Origin: Gordionus sp. m RMFG-2023
Taxonomy: Eukaryota > Nematomorpha > Gordioida > Chordodea > Parachordodidae
Direction of reading: 5' to 3'
Length of the DNA stretch: 64,000 bases
Assembly: GCF_954871325.1 (NCBI RefSeq)
Contig: NC_088775.1
Span: 84,607,561 to 84,671,560 of the forward strand
The notes under the pieces are model-generated. The model ran no database searches, had not been told where the DNA came from, and saw nothing but the letters and a program-made list of their open reading frames with translations. Positions 11,990 to 25,533 of this stretch are shown here, piece by piece (within the stretch, counting starts at the first letter, position 1; each line of letters begins with the position of its first letter). The translations under genes and the position numbers were made by a program.

Positions 11990-14825
11990 CTTCATTTTTT
12001 TTATAACAATTATTAACAAAAATATCTTCTGCTTTTAAAAAAAAAAATGTTAATAAAAATTTTTAGGGCAATTTCGCGATTATTTTTGTAATCTTTATTG
12101 CATCTCAACATTTCTTATTCAAATTTTATCATAGCATTGGTTATCATCATCATAACGCTCCATATTTATACATTATATCTATTTATTGTCTTGATTTTGT
12201 AAATAACCTTGCGCTAAATAAAGCACCGCTTGAACATAACGCGTTTTACTATAAATTCCCCCAGTTATATCGGTATTATAGTTGTTTGAAATATTAAATT
12301 TGAGGTTTTGTCCAAAATAAAAATTTTCGTAATTATTACATTAGCAGAAAAATATCAATTGGCACCTAGGGGGTTTTCCTTAAAAATATAGTTGCTCAAA
12401 TTTTGAACTAAGCTATTATAAATTAAAAAGTCTATAATGTTAACCGATTTTCTCCTGTACGCGCGTGTAAATTGATACGAATTAGCCGACATCTAGCCAT
12501 CACCCAACTATAGCCTAAACTTAAAAACATATACATTTATAAAAAAAGAAGTTTATTACGTATTTTAACTCTACCCGTACACCTGTCATATGATTTTAAG
12601 ATGAACCAACCATTTTATTGATTTAATTTTCGAGTTTTAAACGCGTGTACCTGTATTGTCAACATCTTGACGGGTAAAGGAACCACGAAAGAAAATTGGA
12701 ATTTAGAATAATATACAATATCGGCTAGGGTTCGCAAAAAAATTATATATTTTTTTAAAAAAAAGAGCGAAAATGTTTGTAAACCTTAAAAAAAAGAAGA
12801 GTTTATTATAACCGATTTGCCTATTGCACTGTTAAAAATTATAAGTTATTCCGGATGGGATAAATTAGTTTCGCCGAAATATTAAAGAACAAAATATGAG
12901 GTAAAATCCTAACCCTCTATTTAAGTTTCCGTAAATAGACCAAAGCGAGAGATATTATTATAATCATATCGTGTTAAGTACTAGCTACTAGGTATATTTT
13001 ATATATATATCCTTATTTATTAGTACGGGTCTCCAAGGAAATGTTATTTTTTTTGTTTCAAAATGACAGAAGCTTTAAAACAACCGTATTGCTTACTGTA
13101 GGAAAAATAATTTGCAATATTTAATTTTAAGGCATTTAGGTATGTTCTGGTTCGACTTATTACCAAACAGTCATAAAGGTAAGAGAAAAGGAAAACATAA
13201 CAAAACAAAAAACGAGAAAAGGAAAATAACAATGCCACCAAACACCTAAAACAAACCAAAATAGGGTGTCATAGTTCAAAAGCTGCTTAGCCTTGACTAA
13301 ACAGAAATAAAATCCAAAATAAATCAAATCAGGACACGTCCTTAACGATTTTTTATATGAGTTTTAGTATATTTATACTATTATTTACATGGTCAATATT
13401 TCACTCAATCGGTGGAATTTTTAAATACAATTCTAGGATATAAATAAAACTTAAAAATTTAATGACCGTCGAAATTTATAAGATAGTCATTTTATATTAA
13501 AATACTTATTCTGCGGAATCAGAGCATTAAATATGTAAAACATTGCTCAGAACATTTACAATTTTTTGATTTTGTCAATATACTCAAATTCCAACAATGT
13601 GTAAAATACATACAATATTGACTGATTACGCTTCACATAAAGATATTGCCTAACTTAATATTTAAAGTTAAGGTCGCAAAACTTGTTATTGGAAAGAACA
13701 GGCCTAGATGAACTGTGGGGTGTTGTCAAAACATTTGATCTCTCATTTTCAAAATTTAGGTAGGACATTTAAATTTTGTCATAATGGTACAAAGCAAATA
13801 TCTTAAAATAATTGATTATTAAAATTTTATATTAAAATATCAAATTTTAACAAATTTGGGAAATATTTGCAGGATATGGCTGTTTATATTAAATTTATAA
13901 AACATTAATATACAATTCTTTCTAACTTACTTTTTTTCTTTAATTTTTTAAAATATTTTGCCCAAAATTTAGTATACATAGTTATAACTTTTTGGGTTTT
14001 TACCTTAGTCCTTTTATAGTTTTTCATTAAATATTTTTTTGAATAACTTACAGAATGAATTCACGGTAACAGACAAGCAGAAATCAAAATTTTTCAGCCC
14101 AAGCTCGCCCGCAGTCCTATGAAATTTGTTTCAAACCAAGGCCACCACTCGAGTTTTTAAAGATTTTTGTTTAAAATTTTTCTTATGTTTATATTTCATT
14201 TTATAATTTATATTCAATTCAATCTAGCAAAAAAAGGGAATAGGATGGATATGTATTAAATATGGATTTATATATATAATTATTTTATTTATACTAGTTG
14301 TTGTGTAGCATAAATTATTATCTGTTTGATTCATTCATTAACATATTAAATATTTAACACAACCATTATATTAACATTTATTCTTTCACTTGACATGATA
14401 ATAACAATTTGATTCATTAAATCGAATTCGAAAAAGTATTTATAGAGATAATTTTTTAGTTAGATAGTTGCATTCAAAATGAATTAAATAAAAATGAAAT
14501 TTTGTATTTGATATTAATAAATTATATTTCTTAAATGATGTCTTGAATTTGTTATACCTATGACCTGATGAATACATCAAAACTTATTTTACGTATGACC
14601 AGTATTTCTAGAAAACTTCATGACCAGTATTTCTAGAAAACTTCAATATGTAACATAAATATTTTCTGGCACCAACTTACATTTTTTTTATTATAAAAAA
14701 TAAACCATAAAAAATATTAGAGTAAATAAGTTTTAATATTTTATACATAGAAATTGTTCATGAATTTAATACTGAAAGTTATTATAGCTTTACAAATGTT
14801 TTATTAAAAAATTGTTTATTATTCA
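11990..14825. other. No gene seen
   Basis: Low-complexity AT-rich DNA. The minus frame at 13044-13259 is hydrophobic and has no family resemblance or splice context. A 24-bp unit containing CCAGTATTTCTAGAAAACTT is repeated twice in tandem at about 14596-14645. Confidence 0.5.
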
Positions 14826-14829
14826 AAGA

Positions 14830-14932
14830 CATATAATAATACCTAGACTAACGATTCATTCATTAAAATGCGTTTTTAAGCATGTATGAATGCAAATTAG
14901 CTGCCATTTAGACTATCTTGATTACCCCGACC
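14830..14932. repeat. Half copy of the CCTAGACTGACG MITE
   Basis: The left end ATAATAATACCTAGACTAACG is followed by TGCGTTTTTAAGCATGTATG and a TTGATTACCCC motif, as in the element at 9941. The right half is missing. Confidence 0.55.
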
Positions 14933-14934
14933 GA

Positions 14935-16995
14935 TGATAATTTGTCTTAGTACCAAATATTTAAAGCAAGTTACTAAATATAATTAAATATTTTAATAAA
15001 TGAAAAATTTAATCGTACTAAATTTACAAAAATTTGTAGAGAACATTTTACAAGAGAATGTTTAATTACACACTGTTACAGGGTATGATGCTATTATAGG
15101 AAGGATCTGTACCATTCATTTTTAACATTGTTGTTAATTGATTTATTCAAAAATAAATTTTAGAATAATAAATAATATTTTGTAGCAATTTTCTAGAAGT
15201 CATTTGTATTATTTTGTTAAATAACTTTTATTTTTTAATCAAAATAAAAAGATATAAAAATAATGACTTTTATATTTTAATTGGATATTAAAATTTTAAC
15301 GCTAGGTAGCGCTAATAGTGTTTTAAAAATTAAAAACTTATTAATTTGTTTAAAGACCGGATAAAAGCTTAGGGCACTAGACCAGTATAATTAAATCTTT
15401 TGGAGTAGTTTAAAAATGATATTACTAATTTTCTTTACTTCACGGGGAAAGAAAGTAAAAAATTTTTAAAAAAAATTTTGTTATGAAAGTATTTTATCAA
15501 TTTCCTTCATCACTCCATTTCTAAAAATAATTTCTTTTACTAAATTATTTTTTTTAAAAAACATTAGAATTTTTTTCAATAAAAAAATTTAATCCAAGAA
15601 CCCAAAATGTCTATGAGATCTGACATTTTTCTTTAACGATATGTTCAAAATTTAATAAATTAAAAATTTGATAATTTTTTTTTTGTTAATATAAGGAAAA
15701 GTGTCGAATAAGTTATTTTAATTTTTTTATTTCCTTAGTTCTTTCTTTGTTGCTTTGACGTTAAAGCATCTTCTAATTTCATTTTATTTAAAAAATTATT
15801 TTTGTATTACAACAATGAAGTTCATTCGCTTCTTCTTTATTAACATTTAAAAATGCAAAGTGATTTAGGGTATGTCCAAACTCAAAAATAATGATAAAAG
15901 GTTTGCGCATTTTAACATTATCTACAGTGGACGAGTATGATTAAAAATTGTAAAAATGTGGATAAGATTTTATATGTGTTAGTCGGAAAATGATCGTTCT
16001 ATAGATTAAACACTTAGAAGGATAGTGGGCTAATAGCATTTTAAAATAACAACAAATAAAAAAGGAATGTTTATTTTGTCTTTTTCATATATATATTTGT
16101 TTAAACTGTAACTTAACAATCCTTATATAAAATAACTGAACTAACATTTTATTAAAAATTAATTTTTCAAAATTACAAATACATATCTTAAAAACTCCCA
16201 ATATATGTTGCAAATTATGCACTATCATAATTATTGTATAATTTGCACATTATGTAATTAAAAAAAAATGATAGCTTATGTGTTTTATTTAAATTATTTA
16301 ATGTTTGAAAATTTCATTAAAATCTTATATAATTTTATGCTTGTAAAAGAAAATATTTACATCCCACCCCCTACCTAATTTTAATAAAATAAAATGTATA
16401 AAGATTTTTGACCCTAAAAATATTTATCTTGAGATTACTAGCGGAAAATTTTAGATCAAATTTTATGCTAAAATTTTCAATCTTTTTCGTAAAAAATCTT
16501 CTATAAGTAAATTTGTGGTTTTATATATAAAAATATTTAGATCTCTTTAAAAATATTTTATAACGGCTAGAGCATTGCATTAAAAAATCACTGAAGATTT
16601 TTTTTCAATCACTGAATACTCTGAAAATATGGAAATTAGTTCAATCTTACTCTATATATTATATATGGATAATATGTACTTTAGATTTAAGATTTAATTA
16701 TAATTTTATGTTAATAACTTGTGAAATTATAATATTTTGGCATTACATGTATTTTGATCAGTACTCTTTTTAATACTTAACATTTTGAAAATAAAGAAAT
16801 TTTAGATTTCGGGGTTTTTATACTTCTAAAAGGTTCTCAAAACGCCTTAGGACTCATTTATAGTAAACGCGTTATATCCAAGCGTTGAGTTATTTAACGC
16901 TGCGTTATTACAACTGATGCAGTTGTAAAACGAATTTAAGATGAAGCCAAAATAGATATCATTATTATAAAAAATATTTAAGAAAAATCGTTTAT
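14935..16995. other. No gene seen
   Basis: AT-rich sequence. I see no repeat ends, RNA genes or frames that look selected for coding. The short minus frame 16847-17062 runs into the LTR that follows and is discounted. Confidence 0.5.
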
Positions 16996-16998
16996 ATT

Positions 16999-18696
16999 TG
17001 TAACATTTTAGTATTTTATGGAGACTGAATATGTCCATAGAACATAATGTTTCGGCCAACAAATGTAGTGGTTGAGAGAATTTAGAGCATAAAATAAATA
17101 GTATAAATAAACTACTAATACTTTATTAATTAATGTAAATACTAATTTCATAATCATTAAAATAAGGAATTAAAATAAGAAATTAAAATAATATAAAAAA
17201 ATTAAAATTAAAAATTAAGTTCGTAAAATCATTATATTTAACAAGAAAAATATTCTTGATTATGTATACTTTTCTATAATATTCATTTACATAATGTTTA
17301 AAAAACAAACTGAAATAATCTTGAACTTTATTTAATCTGAATAATAAATCTTTTTTATTCATTTTTCTTTAACTCATTTGACTATTACAACACCCTTCCA
17401 CTTAGATTAGACCCCCCATTCTGCGAAAGACCAATAGTCGTGCATGTATTCGATTACTTCTTCTCACCGGTAGATTCTGTTTCTTGCCTTCGTCTGGTAT
17501 TGATTGCATGCTTTTAAACGATTCACGATTGCTAGTCAATGATTATCGATGCCCCATCTTAAATTCTCCTGTTAAATTATTTTAATCTTTTGCTTGTTTC
17601 TAACGTTCTTCTCTTGTAACTAATGATAAGTGCTTTATCTCTGTCAACGATTGGCGATGCTTGATCTGCGCTTAACGATTGTTTTCACGAATTCTTGTTT
17701 CTAAGATCATCGATTTTTTATCCTATACTAAAGTTTTGATAAGCAATTGGAGATAATTTGTCAACGATTAACGATTGCATCCTGGTCTTGACCACTTGTT
17801 CTACCTAGTCGCTTGTCAAGATATCCACGTTGCCTTAAGATCTCTTATACGATAATGATTTCTTGTATCTATTGATCCAAAATAAAAATCCGATCTCTAC
17901 TTGAGCTCGATTGCGGCCTATATTTTCTAATGACAAAAGCCGTTTCTCTTTATGAAGATTTTGGTTAATCAACAACCTGATATTTTGCTAAATATTATCA
18001 ACTTAAATAACAGTTAAACGTATATCTTAAATTTATAACGAATTTCTTTTAGCTACATCGATCACTTATACGTATAACGATCTCTTGTGACGAATTCTTT
18101 TTAGCTAAATGACTAATTCTATTCTTTTCCGAAATACGACCATTAATATTGATACCATTGTTTTATTGCTCTCATTCTTTGTCTTAGTGTCGATAATCCT
18201 TTCATACATATCCCTCCACTTTATTTAGAATTTCTTTTCAGAGTTAATTAGACTGAATTGTAATTGCCCTGTCGCCTCCTCTCTCCAACCCCAATGTAAC
18301 ATTTTAGTATTTTGTGGAGACTGAATATGTCCATAGAACATAATGTTTCGGCCAACAAATGTAGTGGTTGAGAGAATTTAGAGCATAAAATAAATAGTAT
18401 AAATAAACTACTAATACTTTATTAATTAATATAATATAAATACTAATTTCATTAACATAATTAAAATAAGAAATTAAAATAAAAAATTAAAATAATATAA
18501 AAAAATTAAAATTAAAAATTAAGTTCGTAAAATCATTATATTTAACAAGAAAAATATCCTCGATTATATATACTTTTCTATAATATTCATTTATATAATG
18601 TTTAAAAAACAAACTGAAATAATCTTGAACTTTATTTAATCTGAATAATAAATCTTTTTTATTCATTTTTCTTTAACTCATTTGACTATTACAACA
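16999..18696 (-). mobile_element. Short non-coding LTR element (TRIM-like) with 5-bp target duplication
   Basis: Two direct repeats, 16999-17392 and 18295-18696, are nearly identical and begin TGTAACATTT and end ATTACAACA, so they have TG...CA borders. The five bases ATATT flank the element on both sides. On the minus strand a purine-rich AAGTGGAAGGG abuts the repeat at the 17393 side and a TTGGGGTTGGAGAG segment follows the repeat at the 18294 side. These fit a polypurine tract and a primer-binding site, and indicate minus orientation. The interior of about 900 bp shows no gag or pol similarity. The small differences between the LTRs suggest a fairly recent insertion. Superfamily not determined. 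Confidence 0.85.
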
Positions 18697-19049
18697 ATAT
18701 TTTTATCGAATTTGCTATTATTTTTATAATAGTATCGCATATTTTTTATCGATGCATCGCATTATATGTTCTGAAATTTTATTATAACGTTAGGCGTTCA
18801 CAATAAATGACGACTTATTCGGTTTATAAATTCTTTGCTCTTGTAGCACCTTCACCGAACTGCGAAAAGTATTCTGCGAAATGTAATTTTTGTAAAAGTT
18901 TTATTATCATATTTTGACGATAGTATTCGCATATATGGAGTATTTTGATTGGTGAAATATCTTTTCGCGTTTTTGGAGATTTTGAACAAATAATAATAAA
19001 TGGGAATTTTTGCAATAGTATTGAGAATTATGTACCACACTACAACATT

Positions 19050-19330
19050 CAATACATGCTTGCATAATATTCTTGTTTTTTTATTATGAAGACATCTTTG
19101 TATGCTAGATTTCTTTACAATATACCTACAAAAATTGATATTGGATATTTCTCCCCTTGGTGAATTTGTAGCGGAGATGATGGTATCCATTCGATTTGAC
19201 TACTGCTTTATATAAAATATAAGTGCAAGGAAAAATAATTGGACAGTTTATGTCAAACTTACTGCTATGGTAAGTTTCTCGGAATAAAAGTCCTAAATTC
19301 GAACTAGGGATAGCTTCAAGGCACTTATAT
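19050..19330 (-). pseudogene. Possible FLYWCH-type / MULE transposon fragment
   Basis: Two overlapping minus frames together resemble the FLYWCH zinc-finger pattern. One reads VKSNGYHHLRYKFTKGRNIQY, cut here to its core NGYHHLRYKFTKG. The next, one frame over, reads FCRYIVKKSSIQRCLHNK. The order (glycine-tyrosine start, Y-x-F/W-C, then a basic loop and C) fits the domain, but the change of frame and the absence of the rest of a transposase keep this tentative. It lies just right of the LTR element and is not clearly part of it. Confidence 0.25.
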
Positions 19331-19339
19331 TCATTATCC

Positions 19340-20900
19340 AATCAGGCCAACTTAAAATATGGCACCGCTTCAGGTTACAAGTTCGAACTAAGGAAAGCTA
19401 CGGAACAAGCAAAGGAAGGTGCCATTAATTTTCAATCGTACCCGTTGGACGGCTTGAGGTTTCTAACTTGCCATCATTTCACTTATTAAGAACTTTTATC
19501 AACTGGAGCTCAGGTAAACTTGTGATACGTTGAATAATTTGATCAGATGACAACTACGAATTGAACAAAAGCAGCCCAAACGATCATTTTTGAAGGACCA
19601 ATGTTGCCAAACTGCTAAGAAGAATTGTCTATTGACAGCAAGAGGTAAAAGATTTGGAATTTGATTAAGAAAAATACGTTATTGGGAAATAAGGATTATA
19701 AAAGGAAATTTGCCTCCTTTAGAAATCTTAATTTAATTGATGATAATCAATCAATCAATTTTTAATAATTTTTTTATAATAATTTTTGATATGATCTATC
19801 TTTCTAAAATAATAGTACGTAATGATAAATGGAGATGATGATAAGTTTTTAAATAAGAAAAAAGAGAACCTGAACCTGAACCTGTGGATCGATTTGCAAT
19901 AGTAAAAGAAAAAAAAATGAGTTAAATCAAATAATTAAAAATTAATAATGTTTTTATGAATAACTGTATAATTATTATTTTTAGGTCAAAAGCCTTGCAG
20001 TAACCTCTCCAAAAGTTGTTACAAATGATCATGAGCTGTAAATCTCGCTAGATATATGTCGCCAGATGTAATATCATCCATCGAAATCCCTTTCCTATGA
20101 CCGTTTCAGTTTAGCTTTTAAAATAAATTTAGCAGTTATATGGTAAACTTGAGCTCACCCGCCAAACTTCAGATTGGCCTGGTCGAGGTTTCTAAAACAT
20201 TTTCAACAAGGGAATTTTTAAGTAATGGTCGAGATTAGCTGGTGAATTTTGAATTTTTCAGAGAGCAAAACAGACTATATCATAATAATTATATATGTTT
20301 AATTAAAAATACTTGAAAATAAATGAATAAAGAGCCAAATCAGCCTTAAAATAATTCTTTGGCGGGGGGCGAGTGAAACAAAATGTATGAATAAATGGAG
20401 GGTGGGCTCAAAAAATTTATATACAGACCTCTATTATAGACAATATTTTTTTAGATGCCACTTTTCACGTGACTTGTTTTATGTATTGGTAATTACGACA
20501 GGTAATCAATATTCTTTAACAAAAATCTTTTTTATAATATGATAAACCAAATTTCAACATCAATTTATAATACAACAAAAAGTATATCAAAATATAATAT
20601 TTTAAATCAAATTATAACACAAGGGTATAGTGATCCTCATATTTTATATGAATTGGAAGGAGTTCAGGTTGATATAATACCTAAACAGAATGTTATATCC
20701 TTAAAAAGAGTAATATCTAAAATTTACATATCATCATATATTTATAGTATCAAGACATATTAAATATGCCAATTAGAAAACTAGATGACAAATTATTTGC
20801 AGTAAGTTTTTTAACATCATCTTACTTTTATAATATTCAAATTTGTTAATTATATTTTATAAAATTTTTTATAATTGAAATTGAACTATCAAGTATAATG
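19340..20900. other. No gene seen
   Basis: No credible gene. A plus frame at 20539-20763 starts MINQISTSIYNTTKSISKYN and stays open for 74 residues, but I see no homology, splice partners or repeat context for it. Two TTCGAACTA motifs near 19300 and 19385 look superficially like tRNA T-loops, without a cloverleaf around them. Confidence 0.4.
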
Positions 20901-20904
20901 TTAT

Positions 20905-21093
20905 TAATGGCTCGTTTTGACCCGATTTTTAAAAACGGTTAGATTAATATTTTATCCAGAATTAGGAGTGCTCATAGATGACACAAAGCTTTGGGCATTT
21001 TATAGTAAAATCTTGAGGCTTAGGCTATATTTTTTTAGCTAATGATATATCCATTTTTAAAATTGGCACAAATTGTGTTGTTTAACAACAAAT
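20905..21093. repeat. Palindromic MITE copy (AGTGTTGTTAAACGGCTC family)
   Basis: Contains ATGGCTCGTTTTGACC, the GATTTTTAAAAACGGTTAG arm, the central GCTCATAGATGACACAAAG core and the opposite arm ending TTGTGTTGTTTAACAAC. Both halves are present but degraded compared with 36458-36682. Confidence 0.6.
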
Positions 21094-21727
21094 ATATATG
21101 TTTATAGTCAAGTCACTTAACCAGTTAATTTGTGTATTGACTGAAAAACCAGGTGATGTATTATCTAAAAATTTTCAAGAAATAAAGTTAATGCCTGAAA
21201 TTGTTCTCATTTTTTTTAATTCAAATTAATATGCTATAACTCTAATTTAAATTTTATTAAATAGTAATATATTCACAAAATAATACAATATAAAAAAATC
21301 AATGAATAATGCTGTATTTTACTATAACAAGAATGATATCTTTTATTATTTAAATATAATTTTAAAGATTTACATATATTTGATGAACACTCTTTATAAA
21401 ATTGAACTTACCATGAATCTTTTTGTATCATCTCAATTAATTCTCTTTCCTTTTTAGGTAATTTTCCATAAATAATATTTAAACTCACAAATCAAATTAA
21501 ATCAATGATTATTCCGCTCAGTAAACCATGCTGAATGGCATCATCTCTAGATTATTTTCATCATGATTCAGTATGATACTCATTATGTTACAAGGGTTTG
21601 CATGTGCTTGTTCTCTTAAAGGTATGGGACAAGTCATATTTTCCCCATGATTTTATTAAACTTGGTGATAGGTATTCCCATATGAAATGAACAAAAAAGG
21701 AGGTTTTTTGATTTAATCTTTGTTAAC

Positions 21728-23430
21728 TGATCTTTTTAAAACGATCGAATCCCGATCACGATCTTTTCAAAAAAAGAGGATCGAAATCCAGGATCGACCT
21801 TTTTTTAAAAAAAAGATCGCGATCACGATCTTTTTTTCTATTTAAATTTCTGACTGATGCAAAATTAACTAATATATGTTATAATTTATTGTAATTGAAT
21901 AATAATATAATATAACCGATGCAAAATTAACTAATATAAAAATAAATTAAATATGGTAGAAATTTATCTTGATGGCAAAGGTGTATTATATTCAATAAAT
22001 ATTTTTTTAAAATTAATATAAGTATTAAAAATATTCATGGAATCATCATTTGAATAAAAAAATTTTTTAACGGAACAAGCATTTTGTACAGTATTTTTCC
22101 CAAAAAAAGCATCAATGTCATCCATGCATTCATTTGAGGTATCCGCATATGGTTGTTCCTGCATCTTTTCCAAATGGGCAACTAATCTTTCTTTTACCAT
22201 CATATTTTGTGGCAGATTAATATAAGGCCAATTAAGTTTAAATTTAGGGTAAATCATGGCTGCAAAATGTTACTGTCTTCATACAGTGAAGGAAATCTAT
22301 ATTATGAAATGATAATTAATTTATTATTAAATAAGTGTTCATTTTATTCATATAAATCAAATCAAGTATCTGCAAAACTTAACCCTTTTAAATTTTACAG
22401 TCAAGTCTGGCACATCATCTGTATGGTATTTATTTATATTTGGGTCATGTCATAAATATTGATTAAATGTAAACTTAATACTTAATATACAAAGAAATTA
22501 ACATTGTAATTTATTTACAAAGAATATTAATCAAAATATTAGCTTAAAATTCAAATAAACTAATAAATTTTTAATGTCTTTAAAGGCCCATTAATATTTT
22601 ACTAGATATCAGAGGTTTAGTAGAACTGGCCTGTTAAAAATATTTTACTAAATTTGCCAGATCTTTGCAATTTTTTAATATATTTTGCAGATATCTGATA
22701 ATATAAAATAATTGCATAAAAAAATATTTTTTTATAAAGAATCTGTATCTAGATTCTATTTCTGTAGGACCTGCTCAACTCAGGAATGTAATAAATTAAA
22801 TTTAAACATGTTGGCATTAAGATTATCAAATAAAAAAAATTTAAAAGAATTACTTCTAAATGTCTCTTTAAGTACGAGGATGATATTTTGGAAGAATATT
22901 ATCTTCTTACAGAGACGGCATTTGGTGATCATATTATAAGAGTTGCTTTCATCCATTTCACATAAAGTAAAATACTTACGTAATTTCAAAAATGGTAAAA
23001 GATTCTCATTCTCACTTATATCTGCTGTTACATCAATAGTAGAAGCAATAGAATCTTCTAAATCTATAATGGACATTTACATATACCTATTAAAATAAAT
23101 ATTAATATATTATTATAAATTTATATTAAATAACTTGTAAGATCTCTAAATCTCATAAAATTTAGGAAATGAATAAATATATCTATAAAATAAATGGTGG
23201 AATGGAAGTTGATAAAATATGAAGATAGATATTTTTTTAAAAAATAATATTTTAATTTAATTTTCAAAATTATTTTATTGCTTTTTAAGTAAAAAAATTT
23301 TAAAAAGATCGGGATCGAATTTTAAACAAAATGATCTCGATCCTCAATTTAAGTCAGAATCATAAATCTCGTAAAAATGACAAATTTGCGATCGAATCCA
23401 GGATCGTCGATCTTTTGATTCGATCTAAAA
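21728..23430 (-). mobile_element. hAT transposon remnant with GATCG-rich inverted ends
   Basis: The two ends (21728-21840 and about 23300-23430) are rich in GATCG/CGATC motifs in inverted orientation, for example GGATCGAAATCCAGGATCGA on the left and GCGATCGAATCCAGGATCGT on the right. Inside, on the minus strand, are an N-terminal fragment at 23076-22780 with a BED-finger-like LRKYFTLC ... KCRLCKKI ... SNSFKFFLFDN pattern, and a C-terminal fragment at 22260-21964 with AAMIYPKFKLNW and FKKIFIEYNTPLPSR, typical of the hAT dimerisation end. The middle of the transposase is absent, so this is an internally deleted copy. Confidence 0.65.
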
Positions 23431-23439
23431 TAGGAGAAA

Positions 23440-24405
23440 AACACAATTTTATCTCTTTCACTTTAATATTTCCTGAAATAATACTGGCCAAAATACAAAA
23501 TCAACCATTTTTTTACTTTTTTTACTTATTACATTTTTTATATAATAGAAAACTAATAAATTTATATATAATATTACTATTATTACTAAATATTTTATTT
23601 ATAATTAATTAAATGATAACTAATTTTAATTTAGTAGGGGGGGGGGATTTCAAAATTTTTGTGATGGCTATTTTATTGCCCTTCAATTCTTTTGATTTAT
23701 TTTATATAGTTAGTTTATTTATAAAATTAGCTTGATTTCAAAAAATATCACTAATAGTGCAAATCAAACATTATAGAAGACTTTAAATTTATATATAAAA
23801 TTAGTTTTTAATTTATATTATCTTGCTTGAAAGGTTTAACACTATACTAATTTCTTGATTACATAATTTTAAGAGATACACAAAAATGCATTATAAATTA
23901 TAAAAATCCTATAAAGTCATACAAATATTATTTCTTGAAACAGATGATTTACAATCCTTTTCAGCAAAATAATTTTGTAATCATGATCAATGTCCGGGCA
24001 CAGAAGTTTTAAAAAATAATTATGGTTTATAAGAAATCAATCGAATTGTCACGATTGATCTATCAATTTTGAATCGATTACTAAACACCTTATGATTTAG
24101 AAAAAGTTAAAATTATATTGAGTCACTTGTTTATATCTGCCCAACAATCGTTATTCGAAAAATTTTCACATTAATTTAAATGAAGAAGGGGAGTTTTTAA
24201 CAATAGTAGACTTTTCCGCAAAATTATTGCTCAAATGTTTCATTGAATCAATATTTCTGTTGCAATTAATTTAGTTGTAACTTATCATAAATATGGAGAA
24301 CATAAATTATGTCATTGTTTTCTAAATACTTTACACTTTATGCGATAATAAAAAATCATCATTACAGTTGATTCTTTATAAAACATAAACAAAAAACTAA
24401 TGTCA
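23440..24405. other. No gene seen
   Basis: AT-rich. There is a run of ten G at about 23636-23646 and nothing else that I can support. Confidence 0.5.
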
Positions 24406-24409
24406 AGAC

Positions 24410-24595
24410 CAGTACGACGCGATTACGATTTTAAGCCAAAATAATATTATATAAGTATAGATATTTTGCTCATAGGTGACAGAAAGGTTTGGGTTTCGAT
24501 TTGCCAAATCTCGAAGGTTACTATAATATTTTGGCTAAAATCCTAATCGTGCCATTTTTAAAAATCGACTAAAATCGGGCCGTTTAACAACACTA
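24410..24595. repeat. Palindromic MITE copy with near-perfect 8-bp target duplication
   Basis: The right arm ends CGGGCCGTTTAACAACACTA and the core GCTCATAGGTGACAGAAAGG is present. The flanks are GTCAAGAC on the left (24402-24409) and GTCAAGGC on the right (24596-24603), seven of eight bases equal. An 8-bp duplication is what hAT superfamily elements make, which supports placing the whole AGTGTTGTTAAACGG family there. Confidence 0.65.
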
Positions 24596-24656
24596 GTCAA
24601 GGCAAAACATTTAATATTTACTGTTTTTTTAGGTCCCAGATCTAAATAGTAGTTTT

Positions 24657-24799
24657 CAGAGTTGTTATCCTGTATCTAGATATAAAAATGTGGTATCTGT
24701 ATCTAGATAGATTTTTGATTAAATAATCTGTATCTAGATTTTATTTTAGACGTTGTATCTGTATCTAGATCCATTTAAAAGTATCTTTTAACAACTCTG
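24657..24799. repeat. hAT-type MITE, 143 bp, perfect 8-bp target duplication
   Basis: Begins CAGAGTTGTTATC and ends AACAACTCTG. It is flanked on both sides by GTAGTTTT (24649-24656 and 24800-24807), a perfect 8-bp duplication. The interior has five or so copies of a TGTATCTAGAT motif. It is distinct from the larger palindromic family although the tips are similar. Confidence 0.9.
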
Positions 24800-25533
24800 G
24801 TAGTTTTGCATAACTTTTAAAAAGTTGATCCGCTTTTTATCGGTCTTTGGTCCTGTTTTTATTCCGATCTTAGTCTTTGACCATCACCAAATATATTTAT
24901 GGAAATTTTTTTCTTTCTAAAAACAATTTCAATCAGAAGTAATTTTTGAAAAATTTCTGTCAATACATGTCTTGACTATTTTTTTTCTTACATGATTGAT
25001 TAGTAAGTACTGATCACCTGATTGACTGTAACATATTCTATACAAACAAAACTAAAAATTATATATTATATAAACTTTTTTATTTATTTATTATAGTATA
25101 ATTTTGAGACTGAATCGCAAGTATTACAAAATTAAAATTTTATCGAAAATGATATGAAACAATGGATGACTTATATAATATCTCTTACTTTCGTGATCAG
25201 CTTGTTGTGTATAATAGAGCTATAATTTATTACTTACATTTTATTCAACGATATAAACAGATATATATCTTTTAAAATAAACAAATAATTTTTCTACAAC
25301 AAATTGATGCTGTAAAATAATCCTTATTATAATATTTTGTCAATTTTTCCATTTCCATAAAAATTTATTAGATATATTTTTCTAGGCCCTGGATTTAAAA
25401 AGTATATATATATTTATAGAATATGGTTCAAAAATGATTTCATAGATTCAGATCACCTAATTGATTCATTCTATTTACTGACCCTTTCTGGACTCCTTGA
25501 TTAAATTGTGATAGGATTAATAATTAATAAATA

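Noticed and set aside
16999-18696. Interpreting the two 0.4-kb direct repeats as a plain tandem duplication
   Set aside because: TG...CA borders, a 5-bp ATATT duplication outside both repeats and a polypurine stretch next to one repeat fit an LTR element better.
19285-19400. Two TTCGAACTA motifs resembling tRNA T-loops
   Set aside because: No cloverleaf can be drawn around either one, and the spacing between them fits neither a tRNA pair nor a SINE promoter.
21728-23430. Treating the GATCG-rich patches as a restriction-type or regulatory array
   Set aside because: The patches are inverted with respect to each other and bracket hAT transposase fragments, so terminal repeats explain them.
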